A program made the position numbers and the translations under genes. The notes under the pieces were generated by a model. The model was not told the DNA's origin. It did no database searches and worked only from the letters and a program-made list of their open reading frames with translations. Of a DNA stretch of 64,000 bases, positions 27,333 to 37,230 are shown piece after piece. Position 1 is the first letter of the stretch. Each line of letters begins with the position of its first letter. The stretch is from Labia minor (taxonomy: Eukaryota; Arthropoda; Insecta; Dermaptera; Spongiphoridae): assembly GCA_963082975.1 (NCBI GenBank), contig OY720347.1:13746225-13810224 (forward strand), written 5' to 3'.

Positions 27333-30300
27333 AGACAAGATTACGCAAAAACGGTTTGAGCTAGAATCATGAAATTATTCAAAATTCGTAGTTTTCTATC
27401 AACTTTTGAGAAATGTAGCTCATCTGGAAGAGGGTTGATTTGATCGTTTTGATTTTTTTTCCTCTAAAGTGACCGTAAAAAATAAATGTGTTTGATAGTT
27501 TTTAACATGATTAAAAATTGTATAAAACTGCTATATATTTTTTAACGACTGCAAATCACGCGCCAGCACGTGACGTGGTGCCATCAACAAAGATCCAAAG
27601 ACGCGGTGGTTTAATAAATATTATTTATTAATTTAATTTATAATTTATAATTAATTAAATTAAATTTAAATATAATATATGTATTAATTAATCCAATTTA
27701 AATTTGCGAGATAGTCGAGTGGAGACACTCCAGCTTATTTTTTCTTTTGACAATAGTAAATAAAATAATATAGGAAATTGGTTGTATTTCAAATGGAATG
27801 TATTGAAAATTATAGCAATTACATAAATGGCAAGGTTATTGGTTTAAATAAAACTTTTAAATCAGGTTGAGGGGTGAAAGTAAATAAAAAAATTTCCTAA
27901 CAGATTATATAGTAATTTTCTCACTATCTTTGTACCTCATTGTTCGATATATAGTAAGTATTCCCATTTATGATGCAATTTCTAAAATCATCATTTTTAT
28001 ATTGATAAATTTAATACACTTGAAGAGTTATTTGAAATTCACTTATTAAGGAGTTAATTGACTAAACGTTTTGTTTTTTAAATTAATTTATAAAATATTT
28101 TTTTTTTTTTTATAATTTTTCTATAGTTTTATTCAATAACACTTGCTTACACTGATATACATAATTTAGGTTTTTATCATACTAATAAAACTGTAAACTA
28201 CTGGCCACAGTTTTTATTTATTTTTCGCTTTATATATTATAAATTTGAAAAATTACGTTTTTTGAAAAAGTTGGAAGGGAACGATTTAAGAGTGTTTAAA
28301 TTCAAATATAATAAATTATTAAATATTATAAAATAAAAATACATTAATAAAATACAAAATGTTTTCATAAAAGAAAAAAAAATGTATTTTGTTAATAAGA
28401 AAATTAAAAATGAGAGTGGGGGGACAATATGAATTGATATTTTACTACAGAAATTTTGCAAAATAAATATTTAGTTTTAATATTATAACTTTAATTTCAT
28501 TACAATAAAATATAAAAAAGTACATTTTTTCAATCTCTTAACTAAATATACTCATTGTAATTATTCTGAATTTTTTTTTTCTTCAAATTTTCAAATTTTT
28601 TTCCTCAATATTTAATGAAAATTAAAATATATTTCAAATAAAGGTAAAGAAAATTTTAAAACTTCAAATTTAAATTTAACCTTTATTTTAATTTAATGAA
28701 AATAAATAATAAATAATTTAATTAATTTATTTAAAATGAAATTTGATAATTACCTACATAACGAATACGTAGTGATAAACCAAATTTAGAATTTAATTAC
28801 AAAATAAATTAATAAATAAATCTCTTATTCAATCTCATTATATAAATCATCTCCACCTTCACAATCCATTACAAGGCCCTTTACACATTCTCCTGATAAG
28901 GTTTCCAATTGTAATTAATATGCTAAAAGTATCCTAAATATAAAAATAAAAGAGGTAATTAAAATAGATAAATCCTTTTATATATTTTACCCACAATAAT
29001 AGATATTTTTAATTATCCTTATTTGAAAAAATGTTATTTAAAATTTAAGAGAACAGGATAATAATTTTTAAGGGAATTTTTATTAAAAGACCACATTATT
29101 TGTATAAAATTATTTATTAAATTAAAATAATTGTACAACGTTTCAACTGCTTATTCTCTTATGAGAGGTGACGTGTCCCAACATGCATCAGTCTGCTTGA
29201 ATCGGAGCAAGCGTCGGTTACTTGAAAACGACTGCAGAATAAGCAGTTGAAACGTTGTACAATTATTTTAATTTAATAAATAATTTTATACAAATAATGT
29301 GGTCTTTTAATAAAAATTCCCTTAATAATTATCAAAATAACCACAAAAGCTTTAATAAATACAGGATAATAATTTTTTCTCTAAGCTATTTTCTCATTTT
29401 ATAATGATTTGTTTTATTCAGTTTAAAATTTTGTTCATTAAATTTCGATTTCAAATTGGAATAAAAATATTAATATACAAGAGGTAAACATTTTAACAAA
29501 AACATGTCGATTTTATATATTATTTTTTTTCTTTTATACATTGTCAGCCATCTTGATTCCCCCATGATACTACAAACGATTATTTCTTATTGGCCAGTTA
29601 GTAAAACAATGAACCAATGAAGATGAAATCTTCTATTACTATGAAGGATAGTTCATTTTTCAATTAACAATAGAGAAAAAGTACTTGTTCATACATTTTA
29701 AAGAACTTTAAATTTACAAATAGTGCTAATACCTTATTTTATTAGTGTAATAATTCTCTCTTTTAAGAATAAATATGGAAAACACACCTTTTCTTGTATT
29801 GTATTAACCTCTTCATTTCTTATAGGGAATTTTAAATTTTATAAATATATACCCATTAAAGCCCAATGATGATTTTAATTCAGAATAAAGATTATTTAAA
29901 AATGGATTAAAACAAATTTAAAATTACAAATGTAAGAAATAACATTTTAAAATAATTATTAAAAAGTATGGTAATTGTTTAGTCTAACCGAGATGTATGA
30001 TGGATTTGGATAAAACTTTACCAGCAGATTCCTTTTTTGATTGAAAACAAACTTTCCTTAAGCAGTATGTGGAGGTCTCTTTTAGTTTATGAGATAAAAA
30101 TAAAGTTTGCATATAAATCCATTGATATTCTATTTAACTACTATGTTTTATTATTTAACCACCAGAATGCTCCACTAATGTTCTGTTTTTATAAGTTCGG
30201 TTTGGATTTAAGAAAATTAAAAAATTAATGAATTAAATAATTTTCCTATATCCAAACCTAAATTATAAAAACAGAAAATTAGTGAATAAGTTAAAATATA

Positions 30301-32722
30301 ATTAGTGAATTAGTCAATAAAACATTATTAAATGACTGCTCATTCATAACTAGTTTATCTGTCAAACTTTAACAATTTTTATCTCGTAAACTAGAAGTGA
30401 CCGCCAAATACTTCTTAGGGAAAGTTGGTTTTGAATCAAAAAAGGAAATCACTGGTAAAGTTTTATCCAAATCCATGATACATCGGTTAGACTGAACAAT
30501 TACCAAAATATTTAAAGAAAATTGAAAATTATAATATATTTGCAAATCAAAAATTATTAATGCTCTTATTTCATTATTTGAATGTCCAAATAAAATATAT
30601 TAATTTAAAAAAAAAAAAAAAATTTTATTTTATAGGTAAATGATTAGAATAATGGTGTGGAGTGGAGGGTACCTAATCGATGGAATGGTGCTGATGGTTT
30701 CGCAAGCGCATCCCTAGAAGGAACAAGATAATCTAGCCCAACCAACATCAGGACCAAGGTCACCGGTTCTGCAAGTCAATATCTGAGCTCTTTCCTGAAC
30801 ACGTGCATGCAAGCCACCTTGTTTCGGAGGCGAATCTTGAAGGGGAGGGTGCAAATGACCGCGAATCCGGGTTGCCTCGCGGCTGGAGACCGGCTCCGAT
30901 TTCTCACGCACGAACTCCCTCCATTATTATTCATGTTAATAATTTTGCATCTTATTTAGTCAACTTTTTTAATTATATACCAATAACATAAAAAAAATTA
31001 CCCTAACTGATCAGAGTGGAATATATCTTTGTCCATGGACAATAAATTTTTTTTCTCTCTCAAGATAATAATCTATAATTAAGGATGGGATTAGATACAA
31101 AAAAAACTAATCCAATTATTATTTATCTTTCACACTTATCCATCCTTAAAGTTTGGTCTACGAGTATTTGCCTAAACAAAATTTATATTCAATATTTTTT
31201 TTTAAGTGTTTTGTTTTTTGTCTAACATTTTAATATTGATTCACGTGTCAAAGTGATTTAACAATTTGTCTATATACTTAGTTTTATAAAAAAAAAATTA
31301 TACTCATTCTAGACCAGGGGGGGGGTCTAAACTGCAGCCCAAAACCCTTTGAGATGCGGCCCAAACGCAAATAATGCAAATATTTACATTTTTTCAATAT
31401 GGTTCTAAAAAAGGTCAAATGATTTTGGGATTTGACTGATAATGAGACTTTTAAATATTTCCGACTTTTTTAAATTTTTCAATATTGTTCTAAAAAAAAG
31501 GTAAAATGTTATTTATGTGTGGTCCTCGAATGGTCATAGTTTAGACACCCCTGTTCTAGACTAACCTCGACTATACTCTCAAAAATTATTTAAGAGATAA
31601 GTTCACTCCTTGGTTAGTTAATATAAATTTATCGATTATAAAAAAAACAAAATATCTTCAAAGTGTAATTTAAGTAATTAAATCAATTTTGAATATCTAC
31701 TTATGAAAAAATTAATATTTAGAAACAAAATTATTATATTATAAATAATATTGAAATAATTTTCAATTATTTTACTACCTAAGAACAAATTAAAACAATT
31801 TTATGAAAGTTTTCATTTTTAAATAATTAATTGGATAGAGCTAAAAACTTAATAATAATAATAATAATATTGTGAATTGACAACTATCATAATAATATTA
31901 CAGAACTACATAGTTATTAAACCTTAATATTATTTGAAAAAGATTTTTGGGGCTCACCTAAAGAGGAGATAAGATTCCCCCAAAGTTCGGCTGTCTGCCA
32001 GGCGAGGAAGAAGAACCCGAAGAATCGTACAACAATCGCATCCACGGCTTGATCCGTGAGTTTTGCATAAACGCCGCCCACCTGTGTCAGGTAAGTGGCT
32101 TTGGATGCCCACATAGGAGCGGCACCCAAACCAAGTAAAACACCAGCAGGCACCAGAGTATAGAACCTTGGATAAAATTGTGCCCCAATGTAGGGCGCAT
32201 AACAAAGCATGGATAAACAGAGGGTCCATTTTACGGTGAGCCTCTTGATTAGGAACGTAGGTACAAAAATACAGGATAGCACGAGGGCTGCATAAATGGC
32301 GGAAAGCGAGACCGTACCGAGGCCTTCGCGAGCATTAATCGAGCTCTGAAGATTTGCTGTTCCTTGGAAAGCTGTAAATTGTACCATAAACGCTAAACTA
32401 ACGGCGGCTATATTTTTCAAAATTCTCCACTTTTCTCGCCGAGAGAGGCGGCACTTTCCATCGGGTCCTGGTTGCGCTTCCTCGTCAACAGATGCCCCTT
32501 TCGGTGGTGATTTTGCAGGGTCGCTATTTCCCTCCCCATCATCTTTGAATGCCTCGTTGGCATATCCCCCGCTGACTGATACTGTGTATACAGTGACGTC
32601 GCCTTCATCTTTACCACCTCCGCCGCCTCCACCACCCCCATCCGCAACTCCGCCTCCATTTGTATTCGTATTATGAGGGGTAGTTCGGTCATCAAAAGTT
32701 GCAACAACCATTTTTGTTGAAC
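8115..32722 (-). CDS. UNC93-like membrane protein gene, three coding exons, 3' end missing
   Basis: Three minus-strand exons splice into one frame: 32722-31958 (coding from 32711), 25460-25247 and 8277-8115. Donors are GTGAGC, GTGAGT and GTTAGC; all three acceptors end in CAG. The 377 residues run from a Gly/Asp-rich cytosolic-type N-tail through the UNC93 membrane core (FQGTANLQSSIN, about 115-126; AELWGNLISSL, 241-251), a Cys-containing loop (CGANFC, 274-279) and a segment ending GADFTQ (372-377). UNC93 proteins have a major-facilitator-like fold with about 12 membrane helices. In worms UNC-93 associates with a two-pore potassium channel, and vertebrate UNC93B1 carries Toll-like receptors; the insect CG4928-type members are poorly characterised. 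Insect relatives are around 500 residues or more, so about a third is absent here and probably lies left of position 1. Family assignment is confident; any specific function is not. Confidence 0.93.
9048..9615 (+). repeat. Repeat B copy 1, unclassified interspersed repeat
   Basis: Begins GTTGACCTGTGGCCAGGCAC, contains TGACGTCAT, CCCGAGGATAAAACCAATAC, TCCGGATATACACCAAAAG and a (GGACA/GACA)-type stretch, and ends near GGTCGGTAAAAAT. Three further copies in the window share this order. No coding capacity and no clear terminal repeat were found. Confidence 0.75.
11328..11732. mobile_element. hAT-like non-autonomous element, 8-bp TSD
   Basis: Flanked by perfect GATTATAT duplications (11320-11327 and 11733-11740). 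Its ends, CATGGGTGTCTAAAC and its imperfect inverse, resemble hAT termini. It has been interrupted by a small TIR element at 11436-11548. Confidence 0.75.
11436..11548. mobile_element. 113-bp MITE with 24-bp perfect TIRs, nested
   Basis: Both ends read CAGTAAAACCTCTCTATAAG inward, and the inverted repeat is perfect for 24 bp. Both flanks are TGTA. The CAGTAAAACC start is reminiscent of Tc1/mariner-superfamily (pogo-like) MITEs, but the superfamily is not certain. Confidence 0.8.
12676..12711. repeat. AT microsatellite
   Basis: A pure (AT)n tract in intron 2, not within a recognised element. Confidence 0.95.
15540..16151. other. GC-rich island with coding-like codon use, unidentified
   Basis: Two GC-rich blocks, about 15550-15650 and 15830-16151, interrupt AT-rich intron DNA. 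On the minus strand an open stretch of about 75 codons (from ATG 16096) and an overlapping 96-codon stretch (from 16016) have high GC at third positions; the block at 15550-15650 ends at a consensus minus-strand donor (TTTAGAG|GTGAGA). On the plus strand a frame containing FQIPHPALDGGVVRQG runs to a donor, GGCAG|GTGTAC, at 16151. I cannot tell which strand is real and recognise no family. It does not fit between UNC93 exons 2 and 3, which join perfectly without it. Possibilities are a nested gene, a decayed gene or a regulatory island. Confidence 0.3.
16560..16710 (-). mobile_element. Old, diverged SINE fragment
   Basis: Blocks such as TATGATCAGTACATCGGATT, CCCATAGAACCTAGCTAGAG and AACCAGAACCACGAGG line up in order with the minus-oriented SINE at 38.6 kb, at much lower identity. 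No ends or target duplication are visible. Confidence 0.5.
17504..17801. mobile_element. hAT-like non-autonomous element
   Basis: Starts CAGTGATTCTCAACC and ends GGTTGAGAATCATTG. Flanks TTCTAAAG and CTCTAAAG are an 8-bp target duplication with one mismatch. The interior contains GATCAGGCTCTTAAACATTT, shared with several other elements here. Confidence 0.8.
19828..20420 (+). repeat. Repeat D copy 2
   Basis: Shares the head GCGCCTCTGGTGGCTCAG, the ATTAATAATTCTAGAAATTT segment, AAAAGTGATCAACAAAGAAG and ACATACAGACTTTCAAGCAG with copy 1 in the same order. The middle is replaced by a hAT-like fragment. Confidence 0.55.
20060..20152. mobile_element. hAT-like element fragment
   Basis: Two copies of a GGGGGCGC-centred unit end in AAGTTTGGGAACCACTG, a hAT-type right terminus. 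The left terminus is not identifiable. Confidence 0.45.
20521..21169. mobile_element. Nested inverted-repeat element with arms of about 159 bp
   Basis: Arms 20521-20678 and 21010-21169 are long inverted repeats with few differences. Each arm itself begins GGTAATTATTT and ends in its inverse, so each looks like a complete short element. The centre holds a second inverted pair (CGGTTTTTTAAATTCGGTTT and its reverse complement, near 20846 and 20946) and a direct repeat, TTAGTATGGATAAAACTATT. No coding capacity. Confidence 0.75.
22201..22533. mobile_element. hAT-like non-autonomous element, 8-bp TSD
   Basis: Flanked by perfect ATTTATAT duplications. Ends are TAATGGTTCCCAACC and GGTTGGGAATCACTA. 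The GATCGCAAAATCATC-type internal block is partly duplicated. Confidence 0.78.
23289..23964 (-). mobile_element. Repeat A copy 2 (divergent subfamily), Helentron-like
   Basis: Minus-oriented: it begins CTGGACTGTCTCCACTCG and ends GCGAGATAGTA before A-rich flank. The inner left portion matches copy 7 rather than the others, and the GCGCGTGATTTGCAG block is missing, which defines a subfamily. A CA microsatellite expanded into an adjoining TA run lies at 23794-23866. Confidence 0.7.
23794..23866 (+). repeat. Compound CA-TA microsatellite
   Basis: (CA)n followed directly by (TA)n, within Helentron-like copy 2 at the position where other copies carry a short CA run. Confidence 0.95.
25247..25460 (-). 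CDS. UNC93-like gene, coding exon 2 (residues 252-322)
   Basis: The acceptor is TTTCCTTTGGCAG. The first two bases complete Val252, giving VLSSGAHGSGGG in frame with exon 1. The exon encodes the central loop, with CGANFC at 274-279 and SRPP at about 289-292, followed by an amphipathic lead-in (EIFEISGIYL) and a membrane helix at about 300-317. It ends at DPLS plus AG of the next Arg codon, at donor CAAG|GTGAGT. In UNC93 family proteins this loop joins the two six-helix halves and its cysteines are conserved. The phase (2 in, 2 left over) matches exon 3 exactly. Confidence 0.95.
27118..27733 (+). mobile_element. Repeat A copy 3, Helentron-like with expanded GT microsatellite
   Basis: Full-length copy: ACTATGTTGCCAGAGATAGT at the 5' end, and GCGAGATAGTCGAGTGG followed by the hairpin and CACTCCAG at the 3' end. 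The internal TG tract, short in other copies, is expanded to about 100 bp here. Confidence 0.75.
27222..27328 (+). repeat. GT microsatellite, about 105 bp
   Basis: A nearly pure (GT)n tract inside Helentron-like copy 3. The valine/cysteine and histidine/threonine reading frames over it are artefacts. Confidence 0.95.
29070..29360 (-). mobile_element. Retroposed foldback element, Penelope-like, 17-bp TSD
   Basis: Arms 29069-29157 and 29236-29324 are perfect 89-bp inverted repeats around a 78-bp GC-rich spacer. ACAGGATAATAATTTTT is perfectly duplicated at 29053-29069 and 29361-29377, which indicates target-primed insertion. An extra 36 bp (ending CTTTAATAAAT) lies beyond the right arm only. 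The arms contain CTGCAGAATAAGCAG followed by TTGAAACGTTGTAC, resembling the hammerhead core found in Penelope-like element ends. Confidence 0.6.
30690..30920 (+). other. GC-rich island with a 70-codon open frame, unidentified
   Basis: A second intronic GC-rich block. The plus strand is open from about 30732 through TKVTGSASQYLSSFLNTCM and ends ANPGCLAAGDRLRFLTHE before running into AT-rich sequence, with mostly G or C at third positions. A minus-strand frame of 65 codons also exists. No start codon, splice pair or family match is clear. It may be an exon of a nested plus-strand gene or a relic. Confidence 0.2.
31315..31553. mobile_element. hAT-like non-autonomous element, 8-bp TSD
   Basis: Perfect TTCTAGAC duplications flank it (31307-31314 and 31554-31561). 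The ends are an imperfect inverted pair, CAGGGGGGGGGTCTAAAC and GTTTAGACACCCCTG. It lies about 400 bp from the end of UNC93 exon 1. Confidence 0.82.
31958..32722 (-). CDS. UNC93-like gene, coding exon 1 (residues 1-251 plus one base)
   Basis: The exon follows a good acceptor (T-rich tract, then TTTGCAG), has 11 bases of 5' UTR and starts at ATG 32711 in the context ACAAAAATGG, with A at -3 and G at +4. Residues 1-95 are hydrophilic: a run of nine glycines at 25-33, several acidic patches and a basic stretch (CRLSRREKWR, 87-96) just before the first helix. Apparent membrane segments lie at about 97-118, 134-156, 163-179, 183-200 and 226-249. FQGTANLQSSIN after helix 1 and AELWGNLISSL at the end are the clearest family signatures. 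The exon ends in phase 1 (TTA G|GTGAGC). The presence of an acceptor means that transcription starts in a separate upstream exon. Confidence 0.95.
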
Positions 32723-32830
32723 CTGCAAATAACAAACAAACAACAATTAGTATATAATAATAATAAACAATTTTATATAATATAAAAATAGAGAGTAAAA
32801 TATTAAACATAAAATAAAAAAATTAAGATA

Positions 32831-33282
32831 CGAGGGTGGGGTGAAAAGTTTCCGGCCTGACCAAGAAAAACGATGTTTTTAAATTTTTTTTTTTGCTTTA
32901 TTTTTCAACATTCAAGATAGCTGAGACCTGTACGATGTCAGCTGAACGTGTGCGAAATATTTTACACAACCATTTGAACATGGAAAGCTGTGTGCAAATG
33001 GGTGCCGCGTTTGCTAACGTTAGACCAAAAACTGCTTCGAAAAACCATTTCTACCGACAAGTTGGTGTTGTAGGCGTAATCCAAACGAATTTTTGCGTTG
33101 ATTCATAACTATTGATGAGACTTAATTAAATTAAATAATTAATTGAATTAATTAACTAAATTAGAACACCGTTATGAGAAATGTATCAGTGTTGATAAAT
33201 ATGTTGAAAAATAAAGCAAAAAAATAAAATTTAAAAACATCGTTTTTCTTGGTCAGGCCGGAAACTTTTCACCCCACCCTCG
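32831..33282. mobile_element. Non-autonomous mariner element with TIRs of about 80 bp
   Basis: This element is flanked by TA. Both ends begin CGAGGGTGGGGTGAAAAG and stay almost identical for about 80 bp as inverted repeats, including GGCCTGACCAAGAAAAACG. The interior encodes a mariner N-terminal remnant (MSAERVRNILHNHLNMES, plus strand from about 32935), matching the helix-turn-helix part of the transposase. It lies just upstream of UNC93 coding exon 1, within the 5' intron. Confidence 0.85.
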
Positions 33283-36200
33283 TATATATAATTATTATTA
33301 ATCATAGATTATTTATCTTAGGCTCTCTTCCTCTATTTGAAGAAAACACAATTGATATCTTTAAATTAAAAATTAAAAATAAATCCATAAAAATTATTAT
33401 ATATATCAAGTATTAACTTTAAAAACATTTATTTTTAAAAAATTGATATAAAAATATTTTTTTTTAATCCTAAAAAGATTGAGAAATGATTCAATCCTAT
33501 TTGGTTTTTAGAAATATAGATGAGACCATTTACAAATTTTTATTTTATGAAATTGATTTTTTAATTCAAATGATGATTAGTAAAATAATTTAAAACTATA
33601 TTTTCTAAAAAAAAAATATATTTTTTATTAAGTCTAAAAAATAAAAAAGCAATTAAAAAATAAAATAATATTATAAAAGTAAAATAAATTACTTTTTATT
33701 TTGTCATTTTTTTAGTATATTAAAAATAGGTAAAAAAAAACTAAATAGTTAATGAATTTTTGGAATAAGAATAAGGAAAAAGAGAGGCAAAACAGTTTTA
33801 TGGACATTAATTTCACTTCTTCAACAATTATTATTTATTTACAAATACATATTATTCCTAATCAAAACGTTACAAAACTGCCTTTCTTCTTTATTATAAA
33901 CAGTTATTTTTAAAACTCATCTCTAAATAACTAAAATGCATCATTATCTATTTATTACAAATTTTCCTTATTGATAGAATGTATTGAATCAAAAATCAAA
34001 ATATCCTTGTGCATATTAAGTAAAATTAATCTGACCTTTTTATAATATTTAATAATAATAATAATTCTACAAAAAAATAATTTATTTTTAATTTTCCTTA
34101 TTTTAAAAACTGGTTCTAGATTAAGAAATTGATGCTATTTTTTCTGCATAAGATAAGTACTATTTATTGACTTCTTATCTAAAGAAATGCTTTAATTTCA
34201 AAATATAATTTTAAAAGTGGATATAAATTAATTATTCTATTTGTTCCGTTCACGTTATATTGTTATCATTGGGTAATACAATGAACTCAGGGTTATACCT
34301 AACATAAACAGTAAAACTTGTAGTTAAATTGAAACATTAATTTTTTTATCACTTCATTGTGAATAAATTTAATGAAAATGAAATGATTTATGAATTTACA
34401 TTAATTAATTTTGAGGAAAAATTAAGTAAATATTTGCATATTCTATAAATCAATAATATAAATTACTCCTATATTTTACTACACTCGATTAGATCTACTA
34501 GTTACAATAAACTACCATAAAATATAGAAATAGAGAATATCACTTATTGAATTATTATATGTTATTTGTTTAAGAAATTCATTTTTGTATTACAGAAATA
34601 ATAATAAAAAATGTAGGTATATCATAATATTTAATATTATATTAGGTAATTAAAGTTCATTTTATTTGAAGTAGACTATTATATAAAAATACAAAATTAA
34701 TTTATTTAAATAACTCTTTATAAAATTAAAAAAACTGTTATAATAATATATTATCATTATTTTTATAATTAATAGTTAATAAAGTTTATAGTGAAAAAAT
34801 CAGCATTTCAATAAAGATAGAATTTTTCCTATAATGTGTCTTAAAAATTCAAAAAGAAACTTATATCAACTTATAGTTTTTCTTTTTTGCTTTATTTTCT
34901 TTATAAGTAATTGTTATACGCTCTTTATTAACTTAACTTAATTTAAGCGATTTCGCTCAAATTTGAAACGTATATTGAAAGCCGATGACACTGCAATAAT
35001 CAAAAAGAAATATTTTGAATTTTTCAAAAATATGGATTTTTAAAATTTGTGAATTTAAATGATTGATGATAATACAATGTTATATTTATATTTATATTTA
35101 CAATTTTTTTATATTTTATATTCTCCAAACATTTTCTATTCAATATGCTTGTGTTCTGAGATTCCGAAAAGAACTCTGTGCCGCATAGTACACGGCAGTA
35201 TGCCGATGGCTTAATAAGTCACTTGCATAATTAATGTCACCTAGAGTTTCTACTTCGCGAAGAATCTAATATATGTTAGAGAATAACAGATTTAAATAGT
35301 AGTTAATAGTGCAATGTTATACATCTGGCAAGCAACAATATAATATTAAAAAAGCTTGGGGTGCATATAATATTATTAAAATCTTTTCTTTTGTTCATAT
35401 GCTCCCACGATTTATTGTTGGGGATATGTAAAGGATAATATTCAAGGTTTAATTAATATTTTATTTTCTATTTTATAGGGCATTTTTGATTAAAAATCGT
35501 GTATATTAAAGTTTTTTTTTATTGATTTATTATTTAATTTAAAGTGTCAAAAAATTGAAAATTTGTCAAGGACATATTTTATATAATAAATTTATTAAAT
35601 ATGTAGGTATATATGTGAAAATAGGCATGAAATTTAAACAGTCATTTAGTCAATAGAAAGTTTAAGTTCTTCTATCTTTTTTATAAATTAAGAAAATATA
35701 TTGTTTCCTCTGATTAAGCTATTTTGTGTATTTAATGACACTAGATGCATGCCCCCAAACATTTAAACACCTATCAACTTAAATTACAATTATAAAAAAA
35801 AAATTTATAAAAAAAAATAAGATGAAATTAATTTTTATAAAATTCACAAAAAATAAATTTTAAGATAAAAATTATTATAAATTAAAAATAATTATACCAA
35901 TTGATTTCAAATTGAGTACATAATATCAATTTTTCATGTGAATGAAATCTTTTAATTAAAAAAAGCAATTATATAATTGATAATAATGATTCTTTTATGA
36001 TTAGGAATATCAAAGCATCATTTTGTTTTTTTGTTTTTTAAACCTCTTATTAATCAATATTTTTTATTTCTGAATTTTATAATTTCTATAATTTATATTC
36101 TACAACTATTAAAATAATGATTATATTTTTATCACGATTAAGGTAATTATTAATTTATGAGGAAAAAAGAAACAGGAAATGATTAATAGAAAGAAAAATG

Positions 36201-36613
36201 CACTAGTTGCTTTATAAGTATATTTAGTATAAATATATTAATTAATTGCAAAATCAATAAAGAAATTATTAAAAATTGAAAATAAAATTTATGTTTTTCT
36301 TGATTGTATATCAAGGAATCTGGATGTTGGTACACCCTGTTCCTCTACCAATAATGTGAAACACCTGGTGAAGCCAAAGACCGGTCAAGTTCTAAACAAG
36401 GATACAATGAAACAAATAGTATTGTGATCAGGCAAGAAGCTTGGTTTACCCCCTCATAGATGGGTAATTTGATTGGGTATGTATCCGGGAGAAGATAGTT
36501 TAGGAGAAACAAACCATATAAGTTTCAAAATAAGAGCAATCGAGGAGATTATGAATTCAAAGAAGATAATTAATTATTCATTAATATTTGGCAAATTCTA
36601 TAATTCATTAAAA

Positions 36614-37230
36614 CAGTGATTCTCAACCTTTTTTTTACCGCGGCACACTTTTAACGGTTTAAAACAGGCCTGGACAACCCGCGGCTCACCGTGAAAAATT
36701 ATGCGGCCCGCCAGTTAACTTTATATTTCTTTTGTAACTTTCATTTCTCGTCTGTATATTCAAAAACAGAGAATATAATTGAAATAATTATAATTAATTA
36801 ATTTTTTATTAAAAATATGTCCTACAATTTTTAAACTACATATTTTATTCCATAAAAAGGAAGATAAAAGTTAAAAATAATAGTATGTAGATTTAAGTTT
36901 AAACTTTAAAAGTTAAGTGAAAAAAACGAAAAACAAATTTCACATTAGATAGGACTCCAAATTTAATTGAAACAATAAAGAGTTTATTCGTAAATTATGT
37001 AATTTGTTTCTTTTACATTTCTAAAAGCACGTTTCCCTAAAATGCGGCCCCTGTAGCATTGCTTCTAATCAAAGAGACCCATGGAGTCATTTGGGTTGGC
37101 CAGACCTGGTTCAAAAGATAAGTGTAAAAGTTTACCATATTGAAAAAAGTGTTCCCAAAAACGGTTTTTTTTTAGAACCATATTGAAAAAATTTAGAAAA
37201 AAAGTCGGAAATGTTTAAGAGCCTCTTAAC
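36614..37230 (+). mobile_element. hAT-like element, interrupted by a second one
   Basis: Begins CAGTGATTCTCAACC..ACCGCGGCACACTTTTAACG, like the element at 43818. Its body resumes after 37116 with TTTACCATATTGAAAAAAGT and the AAGAGCCTC block; its right terminus is missing. Confidence 0.7.
36665..37108. mobile_element. hAT-like element nested in another hAT-like element
   Basis: Starts CAGGCCTGGACAACCCGC and ends GGGTTGGCCAGACCTG. Flanks GTTTAAAA and GTTCAAAA are an 8-bp duplication with one mismatch, taken from the host element. Confidence 0.8.

Larger units (their letters stand above)
25461..31957 (-). other. Intron 1 between coding exons of the UNC93-like gene (about 6.5 kb)
   Basis: It is bounded by the donor TTTAG|GTGAGC at 31957 and the acceptor TTTGGCAG ending at 25461. 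It contains Helentron-like copy 3 with its GT microsatellite, the foldback retroposon near 29.1-29.4 kb, a GC-rich island at about 30.7-30.9 kb and a hAT-like element at 31.3-31.6 kb. The stretches 25.5-27.1, 27.8-29.0 and 29.4-30.6 kb are AT-rich, with nothing I can assign. Confidence 0.85.

Noticed and set aside
27058..27359. Two open frames of poly-His/Thr and poly-Val/Cys
   Set aside because: They are produced by the GT microsatellite on either strand.
31954..32746. Alternative-frame open stretches of 91 and 109 codons
   Set aside because: Shadows of the UNC93-like exon 1 frame.
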